From contig NZ_CP042466.1 in assembly GCF_008330225.1 (NCBI RefSeq), positions 3,032,001 to 3,096,000 on the forward strand: a stretch of 64,000 nucleotides of DNA, given 5' to 3'. Of the stretch, positions 37,578-45,520 are shown in pieces; the first letter of the stretch is position 1; every line of letters starts with the position of its first letter. Source of the stretch: Geobacter sp. FeAm09 (GTDB taxonomy: Bacteria > Desulfobacterota > Desulfuromonadia > Geobacterales > Pseudopelobacteraceae). The notes under the pieces are model-generated. The model was not told where the DNA came from. It saw only the letters and a program-made list of their open reading frames with translations, and searched no databases. A program made the position numbers and the translations under genes.

Positions 37578-38195
37578 ATGAGACTTTTTTGTTCTATCAT
37601 CTGCCTGCTGCTGACGCTGTCCGCCCCTGCCGCGGCCACGGATCGCAGCCTGGCCGTGCAGGTGCTGGAGGAGATCAACCTGGCCCGCATCGCACCGCAC
37701 ACCTATGCCGGCTTTCTGCGGGAGTTCCGCAACCGGTTCAAAGGAGAATATTACCTGCTGTCGGGCAGCGACACCCGCATTCAGGCCTACGAAGGGGTCA
37801 GGGCCGTGGACGAGGCCATCAGGTACCTCGTGCGCCAGCCCCCCCTGCCGCCCCTTACCTGGTCGGATGGGCTGGTAGCGGCAGCGGCCGAACTTGCCGA
37901 GGAGCAGGGACGCTCCGACGCCACGGGCCACGCCGGCCTGGGAAGCTACGGCATGCGGCAGCGGATCGACCGGCACGGGATATGGGACCGGCAGATCGCC
38001 GAGAATATCGGCTATGGCCCCACAGCGGCCCGGGACATGGTCATGCAATTGATCATCGACGACGGGGTGCCGGACCGGGGGCACCGCACGAACACGTTCA
38101 GCACGGTTTTCAGGACCGCCGGGGTCGCCTGCGGTCCCCATCAGATTTTCGGCAGCATGTGCGTCATCGATTTCGCGGATGCGTTCAGGGAATAG
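37578..38195 (+). CDS. Exported CAP-superfamily (SCP/PR1) protein
   Basis: 205 residues with a signal peptide (MRLFCSIICLLLTLSAPAAA). The CAP domain has VLEEINLARIAPHTYAGFLR, WSDGLVAAAAELAEEQ, the cavity His in TGHAGLGSYGMRQR, AENIGYGPTAA and GHRTNTFSTVFRTAGVAC. Bacterial CAP proteins are secreted and of varied or unknown function. It is followed by a Tat-exported aminotransferase-like gene. Confidence 0.85.
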   Translation: MRLFCSIICLLLTLSAPAAATDRSLAVQVLEEINLARIAPHTYAGFLREFRNRFKGEYYLLSGSDTRIQAYEGVRAVDEAIRYLVRQPPLPPLTWSDGLVAAAAELAEEQGRSDATGHAGLGSYGMRQRIDRHGIWDRQIAENIGYGPTAARDMVMQLIIDDGVPDRGHRTNTFSTVFRTAGVACGPHQIFGSMCVIDFADAFRE

Positions 38196-38372
38196 AAGAC
38201 ACGGGAATCCCTTGGGGGAAAGGAGAGAAAAAGCAGCGACAAGGTGATCGGATGGGAAGAGAGAAAGGAACGTCCCCTTGGATGTTCCCTGTTTTGAATG
38301 CTGCACATGAACGGCGAAGGCCGGCCCTGATTCCAGAGTGGGATACTCACAACAAAACGGAGGGGAGATGCC

Positions 38373-39935
38373 ATGCACGATGAAAAAACAGGAGGATTCG
38401 GACGACGTGACTTTCTGAAAGGGGCTGTCTCGGCAGCCATTGCCGCCGGTTGTATCGGCCTGCGTGAACCCGCCGCCCATGCCGCTTCACCGGCCTGCAG
38501 CCTGACCAGCGGCCTGCCCGGCACCCTGCTGCCGCCCCCGGCCATCAATGCCGTTCCAGGCACGGAAAAATTCTGGAAACAGGTCAAGAAAGCCTTTCCC
38601 CTCCCCGACGACTACATCCACATGAATACCGGCACCACCGGTTCCCAAGCGCTCTTCTCCCAGCACAACCTGGCCGTGTACAACACCTACAAGAGCGCCG
38701 ACCCGCGCGACTGGCAGGCAAACCTGAATGCCGACTTTCCCGACCTGTTCGCCACCGAGAACTCGATCCTGGGGGTATCGGGCATCGGGCCGCGCCAGGC
38801 AGCCGTTGCCGCCGCCTACGGCGCCAACCCGGATGAAATCGTCCTGAGCTACAACACCACCGACGCCTGCAACCTGATCTTTGCGGGTACCCCCTGGCAA
38901 CCGGGGGACCGGATCATCACCACCTCCATGGAACATAACGCCATCATCGGCCCCATCGCCTGGGCCCGGGATTACCACGGCGTCGAGGTGGCCGTCATCG
39001 ATATCCCGTCCAACTTCGACGCCTCGATCACCGTACCCGAGGTGGTTTCCTGGTTCGAGACCGAACTGGCCCGGCCTTTGCCCCTGGGGGCCAAGCAGTA
39101 TGTGGTGTTTTCCGAGATCTTCTACAAAAACGGCGTCCGCATGCCGGTAAAGCAGATCTGCGGGGCCGCCCGGAACCACGGCGCCTTCTCCATCGTCGAT
39201 TCCGCCCACGCCTGGGGCATGATCCCGGTCGACTGCCACGACTACGGGGCGGACTTCATCGCGGGAGCCGGCCACAAGTGGCTCTGCGGCGGGCCGGGGA
39301 CCGGCATCTTCTATATCCGCACCTCGGGCAGCAACCTGCCCCCCTTCGCCATGGGGAACTTCTTCCTCTACGGCGATCAGTTCACGGCTCCGAGCCTCAG
39401 CTACAACACCAGGGAGTGGAGGTTTACCCCGGCCCTGGCCACGCCGCCGAGCATCGCCGTGCAACTGCGCGGCGAGAGCAACACCCCCGCCCTGTTTGCC
39501 ATGACCGACTCCTTCTCCTTCTTCGATGCCGTCGGCCTCCGGAACATCCATGACCGGGGGGTCGCCCTCGGCACCTACCTGAAGCGGAAGATCGAAAACA
39601 AATGGGGTCCCGGCGCCCTCTGGGTGCAACGCAACGCCGATCCGGCCTTCGCCTCCTTCCTCACCAGCTTCAACCCGTTCCGGGGGAAAAACGACAGCGC
39701 CCAGTTCTCGGCCATGAGCAGCGCCATGAGCACCATCCTCGCCAACCTGGCGGCCCAGACGCCCAAGATCTACCTCCGCAGCACCACCTGGCACAACAGC
39801 AAGGACGATACCGCCGACAACAGGATCGGCTTCAGGATCTCCACCCATGCCATGTACAACAACTACAGCCAGATCGACTGGATGTTCGACCAGCTCGTGG
39901 CCGAGATCGACGCCAGCGGCCTGCCTCAGTTGTAG
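38373..39935 (+). CDS. Tat-exported class V aminotransferase-like PLP protein
   Basis: 520 residues. The twin-arginine signal GRRDFLKGAVSAAIAAGC implies folding with its cofactor before export. The body is a class V aminotransferase/cysteine desulfurase fold: MNTGTTGSQALFSQHN, YNTTDACNLIFAGTPW, SMEHNAIIGPI, VDSAHAWGMIPVD and the PLP lysine in GAGHKWLCGGPGTG. It resembles isopenicillin-N-epimerase-like proteins. A periplasmic PLP enzyme is unusual; the substrate is unknown. Confidence 0.85.
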   Translation: MHDEKTGGFGRRDFLKGAVSAAIAAGCIGLREPAAHAASPACSLTSGLPGTLLPPPAINAVPGTEKFWKQVKKAFPLPDDYIHMNTGTTGSQALFSQHNLAVYNTYKSADPRDWQANLNADFPDLFATENSILGVSGIGPRQAAVAAAYGANPDEIVLSYNTTDACNLIFAGTPWQPGDRIITTSMEHNAIIGPIAWARDYHGVEVAVIDIPSNFDASITVPEVVSWFETELARPLPLGAKQYVVFSEIFYKNGVRMPVKQICGAARNHGAFSIVDSAHAWGMIPVDCHDYGADFIAGAGHKWLCGGPGTGIFYIRTSGSNLPPFAMGNFFLYGDQFTAPSLSYNTREWRFTPALATPPSIAVQLRGESNTPALFAMTDSFSFFDAVGLRNIHDRGVALGTYLKRKIENKWGPGALWVQRNADPAFASFLTSFNPFRGKNDSAQFSAMSSAMSTILANLAAQTPKIYLRSTTWHNSKDDTADNRIGFRISTHAMYNNYSQIDWMFDQLVAEIDASGLPQL

Positions 39936-40019
39936 ATCGCAGGGACTTTCGGGCACCGGGCTGCCGCCGTATTGTCCGGCCCGGGACACCAATGCCTGCA
40001 CACCACTTAAGGAGGCCTT

Positions 40020-40370
40020 ATGAAACGAATCATTGCATCACTGCTGCTCACATCCGCTCTTCTTGCGGGCTGCGTTTCCGTGCCGGTCAATATGGGGGCG
40101 CCCCCGAACCAGCTTGAAGGGAAGGACTACACCGTCGTGGGAGAAGGGGAAGGGAGTTCGGTGGGGATCATGCTGTTCAACTTCATCCCCATCAACCAGA
40201 ACGACCGCTTCCAGAAAGCCTACGACGAGGCGGTGCAGAGCAAGGGCGGGGACAGGCTGATCAACCCGGTCATCGAAGAACGGTGGTTCTGGGCCTATCT
40301 GCTCAACGGGTATATCTTCAAGGTGAAGGGCACGGTGGTAAAGAATGTGAAGCCGGCTGCGGCCAACTGA
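40020..40370 (+). CDS. Small lipoprotein of unknown function
   Basis: 116 residues. MKRIIASLLLTSALLAGC is a lipoprotein signal. The mature part has GKDYTVVGEGEGSSVGIMLF and a central DRFQKAYDEAVQSKGGDRLI, resembling small TRL-type outer-membrane lipoproteins. AGGAGG lies upstream. Probably co-transcribed with the preceding aminotransferase gene. Confidence 0.78.
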   Translation: MKRIIASLLLTSALLAGCVSVPVNMGAPPNQLEGKDYTVVGEGEGSSVGIMLFNFIPINQNDRFQKAYDEAVQSKGGDRLINPVIEERWFWAYLLNGYIFKVKGTVVKNVKPAAAN

Positions 40371-40382
40371 TTTGGCGTGTAG

Positions 40383-40532
40383 GGGGTGGTGGCGCTGAAC
40401 GCCGCCACCGGCCAGGCCTATGTGACCAATAGCGCCAGCAGCACGGTTTCCGTCATCGACACCGCCACCGCTACGGAAACCACGGCTGTATCCGTCGGCA
40501 GCACTCCCCGGGATATTGCGCTCGTTCCCTAG
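40383..40532 (+). pseudogene. Remnant of a YVTN beta-propeller protein gene
   Basis: One frame reads VVALNAATGQAYVTNSASST, then VSVIDTATATETTAVSVGST, then PRDIALVP and a stop. This is the last one-and-a-bit blade of a YVTN/NHL-type beta-propeller surface protein. A stop (TAG at 40380) precedes it in frame and no upstream blades remain, so it is a decayed C-terminal fragment. Confidence 0.7.
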
Positions 40533-40574
40533 GCCGGAGTCCGAGGCCGACAGGTAACGGGCACTCCGCAAAAC

Positions 40575-40612
40575 GGCGAAAGTCCATGAGCACATATTCA
40601 TGAACTTTCGCC
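40575..40612. terminator. Hairpin terminator between the YVTN remnant and cobO
   Basis: The stem GGCGAAAGTCCATGA/TCATGAACTTTCGCC (one mismatch) spans 40575-40612. T runs are weak, so it is called on the stem alone; it sits between convergent units. Confidence 0.55.
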
Positions 40613-40634
40613 GTCCCTTTGCGCCACAATGCCT

Positions 40635-41186
40635 TCAGCAGTCTATCCCCGACTGCGGCTCAATCCCATCCCGATAGGCATGCTTGATCTCCCGCATCTC
40701 GGTTACGGTGTGAGCCCGTCGGCACACCTCCGGGTGCGCGTCCCGCCCCGTCAGCACCAGATGCTGCTCCGGCGGCTTGCTGTCGAGCAGCTCCACTACC
40801 TGGGGCAGGTCCACCAACCCGAGCTTCAGCGCATTATTGATCTCGTCCAGGATGACGAGGTCAAAATGGCCGCTTTGGCAGCGTTCCCGGGCCAGTTCAA
40901 TGGCGCACTGGGCATTGGCCCGGTGCTCGTGGTAGGGATAGGGGTTGCCCTGGATGCCGCAGAACCCCTTGCCGGTCTGATGAAACTCCACCAGCGGGTG
41001 GAGCCACTTCAGGCCGTCGATCTCGCCCGTGTAGAGATCACCTTTCATGAACTGGATGATGCAGACCCGCTGTCGGTGACCAACCGCCCGCAGGGCCATG
41101 CCCAGGGCAGACGTGGTCTTCCCCTTGCCGTTACCGGTCAGCACCACGATCAGCCCCACCCTCGTGCGCTGTTCCAGATGCCGCAT
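40635..41186 (-). CDS. cobO: Cob(I)yrinic acid a,c-diamide adenosyltransferase CobO/BtuR
   Basis: Transfers adenosyl from ATP to corrinoid cobalt. 183 residues from ATG 41186; P-loop VVLTGNGKGKTTSALGMALR, IIQFMKGDLYTGEI, LVILDEINNALKLGLV and VLTGRDAHPEV identify the CobA/CobO family. It lies 4 kb from the cobU operon on the other strand and has no riboswitch of its own. Confidence 0.95.
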   Translation of the reverse strand: MRHLEQRTRVGLIVVLTGNGKGKTTSALGMALRAVGHRQRVCIIQFMKGDLYTGEIDGLKWLHPLVEFHQTGKGFCGIQGNPYPYHEHRANAQCAIELARERCQSGHFDLVILDEINNALKLGLVDLPQVVELLDSKPPEQHLVLTGRDAHPEVCRRAHTVTEMREIKHAYRDGIEPQSGIDC

Positions 41187-41217
41187 CTTCGGCACCGCCC
41201 TTTCTCCCGGCCGCCGG

Positions 41218-41508
41218 TCACCGTGTTCCGTCAGTGCCGTTCGCCCTCCACCCCGCATCATGCCGCACGCTCGCGGGGTGGTTGTGATGGTGGCGTCCCC
41301 TGACGCCGTAGTGGGCGTGCCTGATCTTGACGTCATCCAGGGACAGGGGCCACAATCTGTCGCAGAATTTCGCGATCGCGTTCCGCGCAAGATCCAACTC
41401 TTCGGTGTCGGTTTCCCCACGCGCTCTGAGCTCTTTTATCTCGACGGTCAGGGAGTTCACGATCCGCTTCAGAATCCTTGCCCGCGCTTTTCTTATTTCG
41501 ATGTTCAT
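41218..41508 (-). CDS. Small hypothetical protein, helical, His-rich C-terminus
   Basis: 96 residues from ATG 41508 with AAGGAG upstream. The N-terminal two thirds is a charged helix (RKARARILKRIVNSLTVEIK, then LDLARNAIAKFCDRLWPLSL). The tail carries a His cluster (VRGRHHHNHPASVRHD). Not recognised. It is 31 nt upstream of cobO and could be co-transcribed with it. Confidence 0.55.
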   Translation of the reverse strand: MNIEIRKARARILKRIVNSLTVEIKELRARGETDTEELDLARNAIAKFCDRLWPLSLDDVKIRHAHYGVRGRHHHNHPASVRHDAGWRANGTDGTR

Positions 41509-41680
41509 GGCCGAGCTCCTTACGGACATTCGCTCATGCATATATAGTATACTCCACTTGTCCTCAGGTTGGAGCCATCCGTTTGCCGCCGCCCGAAAAC
41601 GTATTGAGTTTTCCGGCAGTTATGGCTACAGTTATCTCAAGGGCACGGCACGTGCCCGACCGAGGGAGGTGGTGAGCACA

Positions 41681-42028
41681 ATGAGGATACGGGAAAGGGT
41701 ACTTCTGCCCCTGGCGCTCGCTCTGACGATGTACGTCGCAGTGGCCTTTGGCGCCGGCAAGGAGCCCGTGGTCATCGACGTCAGGACCGAGGCGGAATGG
41801 AATACGGGACATGTGAAGGGGGCGGTGCTGATCCCCCATGAGCGGATCGGGGCAGGCATCGGGGCGGTGGCAGGGGATAAAAAGAGCAGAATCTACCTGT
41901 ACTGCCGCACCGGCCGTAGAACCGCGCTTGCTTTCGATGTACTGAAAAAGGCGGGGTATGAGGACGTCATCAACCTGGGGACCGTGGAGAATGCGGCCAG
42001 GGAACTGGGCAGACAGATCGTCAAGTAG
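41681..42028 (+). CDS. Periplasmic rhodanese-domain protein
   Basis: 115 residues. A signal peptide (VLLPLALALTMYVAVAFGAG) precedes a single rhodanese domain with VIDVRTEAEWNTGHVKGAVL and the active-site cysteine loop YLYCRTGRRTALAF. It resembles PspE-type exported sulfurtransferases. GGGAGG lies about 11 nt before ATG 41681. A sulfur-related Rrf2 regulator lies nearby on the other strand. Confidence 0.88.
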   Translation: MRIRERVLLPLALALTMYVAVAFGAGKEPVVIDVRTEAEWNTGHVKGAVLIPHERIGAGIGAVAGDKKSRIYLYCRTGRRTALAFDVLKKAGYEDVINLGTVENAARELGRQIVK

Positions 42029-42116
42029 CCGTTGCCCGCGCGGCCCGGGAGGATCGTCTTGCTGCGGGGCGCGAGGGTGACCATCATTTTCGCCGAGGCG
42101 CTGCGCCCGCCGTCAC

Positions 42117-42150
42117 ACGAAAAATCCCCCTGCCGCGGAACGGCAGGGGG
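42117..42150 (-). terminator. Rho-independent terminator downstream of the 20-codon ORF
   Basis: The stem CCCCCTGCCG/CGGCAGGGGG (42126-42135 with 42141-42150) is followed on the minus strand by ATTTTTCG. A second hairpin with nearly the same loop and stem (GCCTGCCGC/GCGGCAGGC) precedes it at 42161-42183, starting right at the stop codon of the small ORF. Confidence 0.75.
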
Positions 42151-42182
42151 AGCGGAGGACGCCTGCCGCGGAGAGCGGCAGG

Positions 42183-42245
42183 CTAACGTATGCAACCTTC
42201 TTTACAATGCGATACGGGACGAATCCTGAAACGTTCGGTAAACAT
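42183..42245 (-). CDS. 20-residue peptide ORF with strong ribosome site
   Basis: Encodes MFTERFRIRPVSHCKEGCIR, with AAAGGAGGAA 7 nt before the ATG and a hairpin-terminator right after the stop. Nothing else explains the strong Shine-Dalgarno. It has two Cys three apart in a basic context. It could be a leader peptide, a small modified peptide precursor, or the end of the rrf2 transcript. Not recognised. Confidence 0.5.
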   Translation of the reverse strand: MFTERFRIRPVSHCKEGCIR

Positions 42246-42267
42246 GGCGGTTCCTCCTTTCTCTAGG

Positions 42268-42391
42268 ATTTGGAATCGAGCCCGCAAGCTCGATTCCCGG
42301 CCTGCTTCCGCCGGTGGCCACTGCGGCTGGCCACCGCGGCGGGGAAAGGTGCGTCGTGGCGACTCCCACACGCTGAATCCTCTCCCCAATA
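42268..42391 (-). other. Structured leader-like region between rrf2 and the 20-codon ORF
   Basis: Contains two long stems: GGAATCGAGC/GCTCGATTCC (42271-42280 with 42287-42296) and GGTGGCCA/TGGCCACC inside 42311-42340. The region is transcribed on the minus strand if the small ORF is expressed from rrf2. It matches no riboswitch consensus that I can recall. Confidence 0.45.
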
Positions 42392-42808
42392 CTATTTTTT
42401 AACGTCGGCAATGACCTCTTCCAGGGTGATGCTCTTCAGGCTCTCCTCAACCGAGAGCTGCGTTTTCTTTAACACCCTTTCCAGGGCGGTTTTGATGTTG
42501 CAACTCACGGGACACGGCTTTTGCACGTCATAGCCATGGATTGAAAAGGCCTTCGGCGCATCCACCGCCTCATAAATATCGAACAGCGATATCTCGCCCG
42601 CCCTCTTGGCCAGCGTACACGCCCCCGCCTTGCCGGTGGTCGTATGGACCAGCCCCGCCCTGGACAGCTTGGCAAGAACCCGCCGCACAAAACTGGGGCA
42701 CGTGTTGACGCTCCTCGCCAGGCTGCTGGAGGTCAGGTCCGCCCCATCCTCGTAGCCAAGGCCGGTCATGATATGCACCGCTATGGAGAATTGCGTGTTG
42801 TTCGACAT
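42392..42808 (-). CDS. Rrf2-family transcriptional regulator
   Basis: 138 residues. The winged helix starts MSNNTQFSIAVHIMTGLGYE, with recognition region SVNTCPSFVRRVLAKLSRAG and the wing GKAGACTLAKRAGEISLFDI. A later segment QKPCPVSCNIKTALERVL has cysteines where Fe-S binding Rrf2 proteins carry theirs (CX3C). It belongs to the YwnA/NsrR-like branch. A palindrome overlaps its start, suggesting autoregulation. Confidence 0.85.
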   Translation of the reverse strand: MSNNTQFSIAVHIMTGLGYEDGADLTSSSLARSVNTCPSFVRRVLAKLSRAGLVHTTTGKAGACTLAKRAGEISLFDIYEAVDAPKAFSIHGYDVQKPCPVSCNIKTALERVLKKTQLSVEESLKSITLEEVIADVKK

Positions 42809-42810
42809 AT

Positions 42811-42829
42811 TGTTACGATATTAGTAACA
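42811..42829. promoter_or_regulatory. Palindromic operator candidate for the Rrf2 regulator
   Basis: TGTTAC-N7-GTAACA lies immediately upstream of the start codon of the regulator, where a bound repressor would block initiation. No Shine-Dalgarno is visible, so the transcript may be nearly leaderless. Confidence 0.6.
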
Positions 42830-42929
42830 GAATAAAAATGCAAGCATTATCTTCGACGGTTCTGCCCATTGCCGCCAAGGGCCCGTTGCTCCCGCGCCAC
42901 AGGCGCATCCCCTCTTTACGCCCAGGCAG

Positions 42930-42960
42930 AAAAAAACTCCCCGGGAGTGCCCGGGGAGTT
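42930..42960 (-). terminator. Rho-independent terminator of the chemoreceptor gene
   Basis: The stem AACTCCCCGGG/CCCGGGGAGTT is followed by a T run on the minus strand, 35 nt after the chemoreceptor stop. Confidence 0.85.
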
Positions 42961-42994
42961 CATCGACGAACGAAACGGCATGCCGGGGAGGACA

Positions 42995-44116
42995 TCACCC
43001 CCCGTGGGAAATTTCCTCCAGATTGCCGGCAATGACCGTCGCAGTGGCAGCCTGTTCCTCGGACGCCGTGGCGATCTGCGAGATCACGTCCTTGATCTGG
43101 TCGATGGAAATGACGATCCCGTTCAGGGATTCCTCCACATGCTTGGAGAGACGCTCGCTTCCCTCTGCCTCGTTCTTCCCCTTTTCGATAGACTCCACCG
43201 CTTCGGCGGCCCCGGCCTGGATCTCCGCGACCATGGCGCCGATCTTCTTGGTGGAGGCCATGGTGCGATCCGCCAGGCGGCGGACCTCGTCGGCGACCAC
43301 GGCGAATCCCCGCCCCTGCTCCCCGGCGCGGGCCGCCTCGATGGCCGCGTTGAGGGCCAGCAGGTTGGTCTGTTCGGCTATTTCATTGATCACCGTGACA
43401 AACTCGCTGATCTTTTCCGATTTTGCCCCCAGGTCGCCGACGATGACGGCCGAACTGCGGACGATCTCGGCCACCTTCTGCATCTCCCTGACGGCCTGGT
43501 TGACGATCTTCTGCCCGTCATAGGCGTTTGCGGCGACATTGGCGGCCGAATCCGAGGCATTGGTGGTGTTGCGGGCCACCTCGTTGACGGTCATGCTCAT
43601 CTCTTCCATGGCCGTGGCGATCTGCACGACCCTGGTTTCCAGGTAGTTCTTGCGCTCGATCTCCCGCTGCTGGTGCTCCACCACCGCCTTTTCGGCCGTA
43701 ATGTCGCTCCAGCAGGCCATGTAGCACAAGACCCTGGAGGAGTCCAGGCTGTCCCAGACGGGGTAGGCCGTGGTCCGCAGGGTAACGCCGCCGATGGGAA
43801 TCTCGGCGGTGTGGGGCAGATCCGTCCGGGGATTGCCGAATATGCGGCGGATGCGGGACGGGTCCTTGTGGTACTGGTGGATGGAATTGCCGAAGGCATT
43901 GCCTGCGTCGGCCCCGTTCAGCCCGGCGTTGAGTTCGCTGCGGTGCCGGGCGAGCATATCCTTGGCCCGCCTGTTCATGTAGAAGATTTTGTTGTCGGTC
44001 GTCGTATCGCAGAGCATGACGATGTTGTCCACATTGTCCAGCATCTGCTCCAGCTTGGAGACCTCCGCGTCCTTTGCCTCCAGCTCGCGCTTGTTTGTAC
44101 CACCGAATATACCCAT
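42995..44116 (-). CDS. Soluble methyl-accepting chemotaxis protein with PAS domain
   Basis: 373 residues, no membrane segment, so cytoplasmic. The N-terminal coil leads to a PAS domain (about 25-150: [54 protein letters not shown]). The signalling hairpin has the universal tip [20 protein letters not shown], then [20 protein letters not shown]. The Cys in VMLCDTT and YMACWSD could bind a cofactor, but no heme motif is seen. No che genes are adjacent. Confidence 0.92.
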   Translation of the reverse strand: MGIFGGTNKRELEAKDAEVSKLEQMLDNVDNIVMLCDTTTDNKIFYMNRRAKDMLARHRSELNAGLNGADAGNAFGNSIHQYHKDPSRIRRIFGNPRTDLPHTAEIPIGGVTLRTTAYPVWDSLDSSRVLCYMACWSDITAEKAVVEHQQREIERKNYLETRVVQIATAMEEMSMTVNEVARNTTNASDSAANVAANAYDGQKIVNQAVREMQKVAEIVRSSAVIVGDLGAKSEKISEFVTVINEIAEQTNLLALNAAIEAARAGEQGRGFAVVADEVRRLADRTMASTKKIGAMVAEIQAGAAEAVESIEKGKNEAEGSERLSKHVEESLNGIVISIDQIKDVISQIATASEEQAATATVIAGNLEEISHGG

Positions 44117-44184
44117 GATTCCTGACTCCTTATGAAAAATTCGCACATTATCGTTACGACAAATGATTTCGACCTATTTTCGGA

Positions 44185-44952
44185 CTACTTCTTCTTTGGC
44201 CAGTAGTTCCCCCCCACCAGGGTGGCGCTGATGCTGCCGATCTTGACCTTGGATTTCATCAATACCGGAATGCGGCGGTCATCGTCGGTCAACCAGATGT
44301 ACATGTCGCCGGTGCGGGCAAAGATCCCCTCCGATTTGAGCAGCGGCTTGATCACCACCGTCCGGAACTTCCCGAGGGGAGTCTCGATCACCTCCCGGCG
44401 CAGGACCTGAACTTCCGTATTCCAGAGCTTTTTGCAATCGAAGATGTCGATATAGTAGGACGTGCCCACCTGGAGGGGGATGGAACGAAAATAGAAAAAG
44501 CTGGACAGGGTGTCGTAGGTCCTCTTGGTGATGCTCTTGGTGGTTTCGCTGTTCTTCAGCAGGTCCTTGGTATGGACCTCGAGCTTCTGGCGGTCGAAGA
44601 CCGCATCCTTCTGGAAACGGGTCCACCCCTCGCGGATGCGCTCGCGGTACAGCCGGGGCACCCCGATGTAGAGGGGGGGCGCACCCGAGATCAGCACCGA
44701 TTCAATCCGGTCTTCCACCGGGAAAAAGACCTTCAGCCAGTCGGCGGATTTGGCGGTGGAGACGATGTGCACCTCAGTGCCTTCGAGGGTCACCTCCTGC
44801 ACCGCCCGGCCGGCAGGGATGCCGGTGTAGGATATCTCGAACTCCAGCCGCTCCGGCATCGGAAATGCCGCTGCCGGGCGCGGCGGCACCGCCACTCCCG
44901 CCCAGAGCGCCAGCATCATGACCAGGAACACGGTACTCCCCGGTTTATTCAT
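44185..44952 (-). CDS. Exported DUF3108-type protein
   Basis: 255 residues with a signal peptide (about 1-28, ending PAAA). The body begins ERLEFEISYTGIPAGRAVQE and includes IVSTAKSADWLKVFFPVEDR, FRSIPLQVGTSYYIDIFDCK and IWLTDDDRRIPVLMKSKVKI, the DUF3108 pattern of a periplasmic beta-rich protein. Function unknown. Confidence 0.83.
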   Translation of the reverse strand: MNKPGSTVFLVMMLALWAGVAVPPRPAAAFPMPERLEFEISYTGIPAGRAVQEVTLEGTEVHIVSTAKSADWLKVFFPVEDRIESVLISGAPPLYIGVPRLYRERIREGWTRFQKDAVFDRQKLEVHTKDLLKNSETTKSITKRTYDTLSSFFYFRSIPLQVGTSYYIDIFDCKKLWNTEVQVLRREVIETPLGKFRTVVIKPLLKSEGIFARTGDMYIWLTDDDRRIPVLMKSKVKIGSISATLVGGNYWPKKK

Positions 44953-44984
44953 TGCCCGTCCTCACTTTCATCCTGCACCTGCCG

Positions 44985-45359
44985 TCAGGCCTGGCCGCCG
45001 GCGGGAGTGTTCTCAAACGTGGTGCGCAGCTTGTGCAACTCCTCCATCTCCCGCAGCTTGTCGCCCAGCCAGGCGTGAAAGACGCGGGCGTTTTCATAGC
45101 TCATCGCCACGCCGGTATCGATGAAACGCACCATGCTGTTGCTCAGCCCCTCGGGTTCAACGGCGATTTCCCGGCCGATGGCGCCCTCGGGGGTGATCTC
45201 GTGGGTGATGGACCCGGGCAGGGGCTGGCGCTCCAGATAGAAATGTATCACCATTTCACCGCGGGGCGAGAAGCCGCCCTGGGCGCCGTTGACGTAGGTC
45301 GGGTTGTACCCGTAGTTGAAGATATACTTGAAGGTGATCTCCGGTTTCTTGGTGTTCAT
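44985..45359 (-). CDS. Conserved hypothetical protein, 124 aa (DUF3467-like)
   Basis: No signal peptide. The sequence (FNYGYNPTYVNGAQGGFSPR, MVIHFYLERQPLPGS, FIDTGVAMSYENARVFHAWL, then GDKLREMEELHKLR) has an N-terminal beta part and a C-terminal helix. It resembles DUF3467-type small proteins, which is a weak call. It precedes the DUF3108 gene by 32 nt. Confidence 0.6.
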   Translation of the reverse strand: MNTKKPEITFKYIFNYGYNPTYVNGAQGGFSPRGEMVIHFYLERQPLPGSITHEITPEGAIGREIAVEPEGLSNSMVRFIDTGVAMSYENARVFHAWLGDKLREMEELHKLRTTFENTPAGGQA

Positions 45360-45451
45360 TCATAATCTCCTTTTCATATGATCCATTGTCCGATCGAGCG
45401 ATGTGTTCCTATGTCACTTACCATACCCGGCCGAATGAGGAAAAGAAAATC

Positions 45452-45480
45452 TTGCAAAATTGTTGGCCCGGGCCTATAAA
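45452..45480 (+). promoter_or_regulatory. Sigma-70 promoter of the 45.5-47.1 kb unit
   Basis: TTGCAA, a 17-nt spacer and TATAAA, 40 nt before the start codon at 45521. Confidence 0.65.
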
Positions 45481-45520
45481 AGACTCGAAAAGTCTTGTTT
45501 CAGAGGAGGAATTCCCGCGC

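Noticed and set aside
40383..40532. A functional 49-residue gene
   Set aside because: It reads as the interior of a YVTN blade with an in-frame stop just before it and no ribosome site.
42271..42296. GCTCGATTCC-containing stem that resembles a tRNA T-arm
   Set aside because: No acceptor, D or anticodon arms can be drawn around it.
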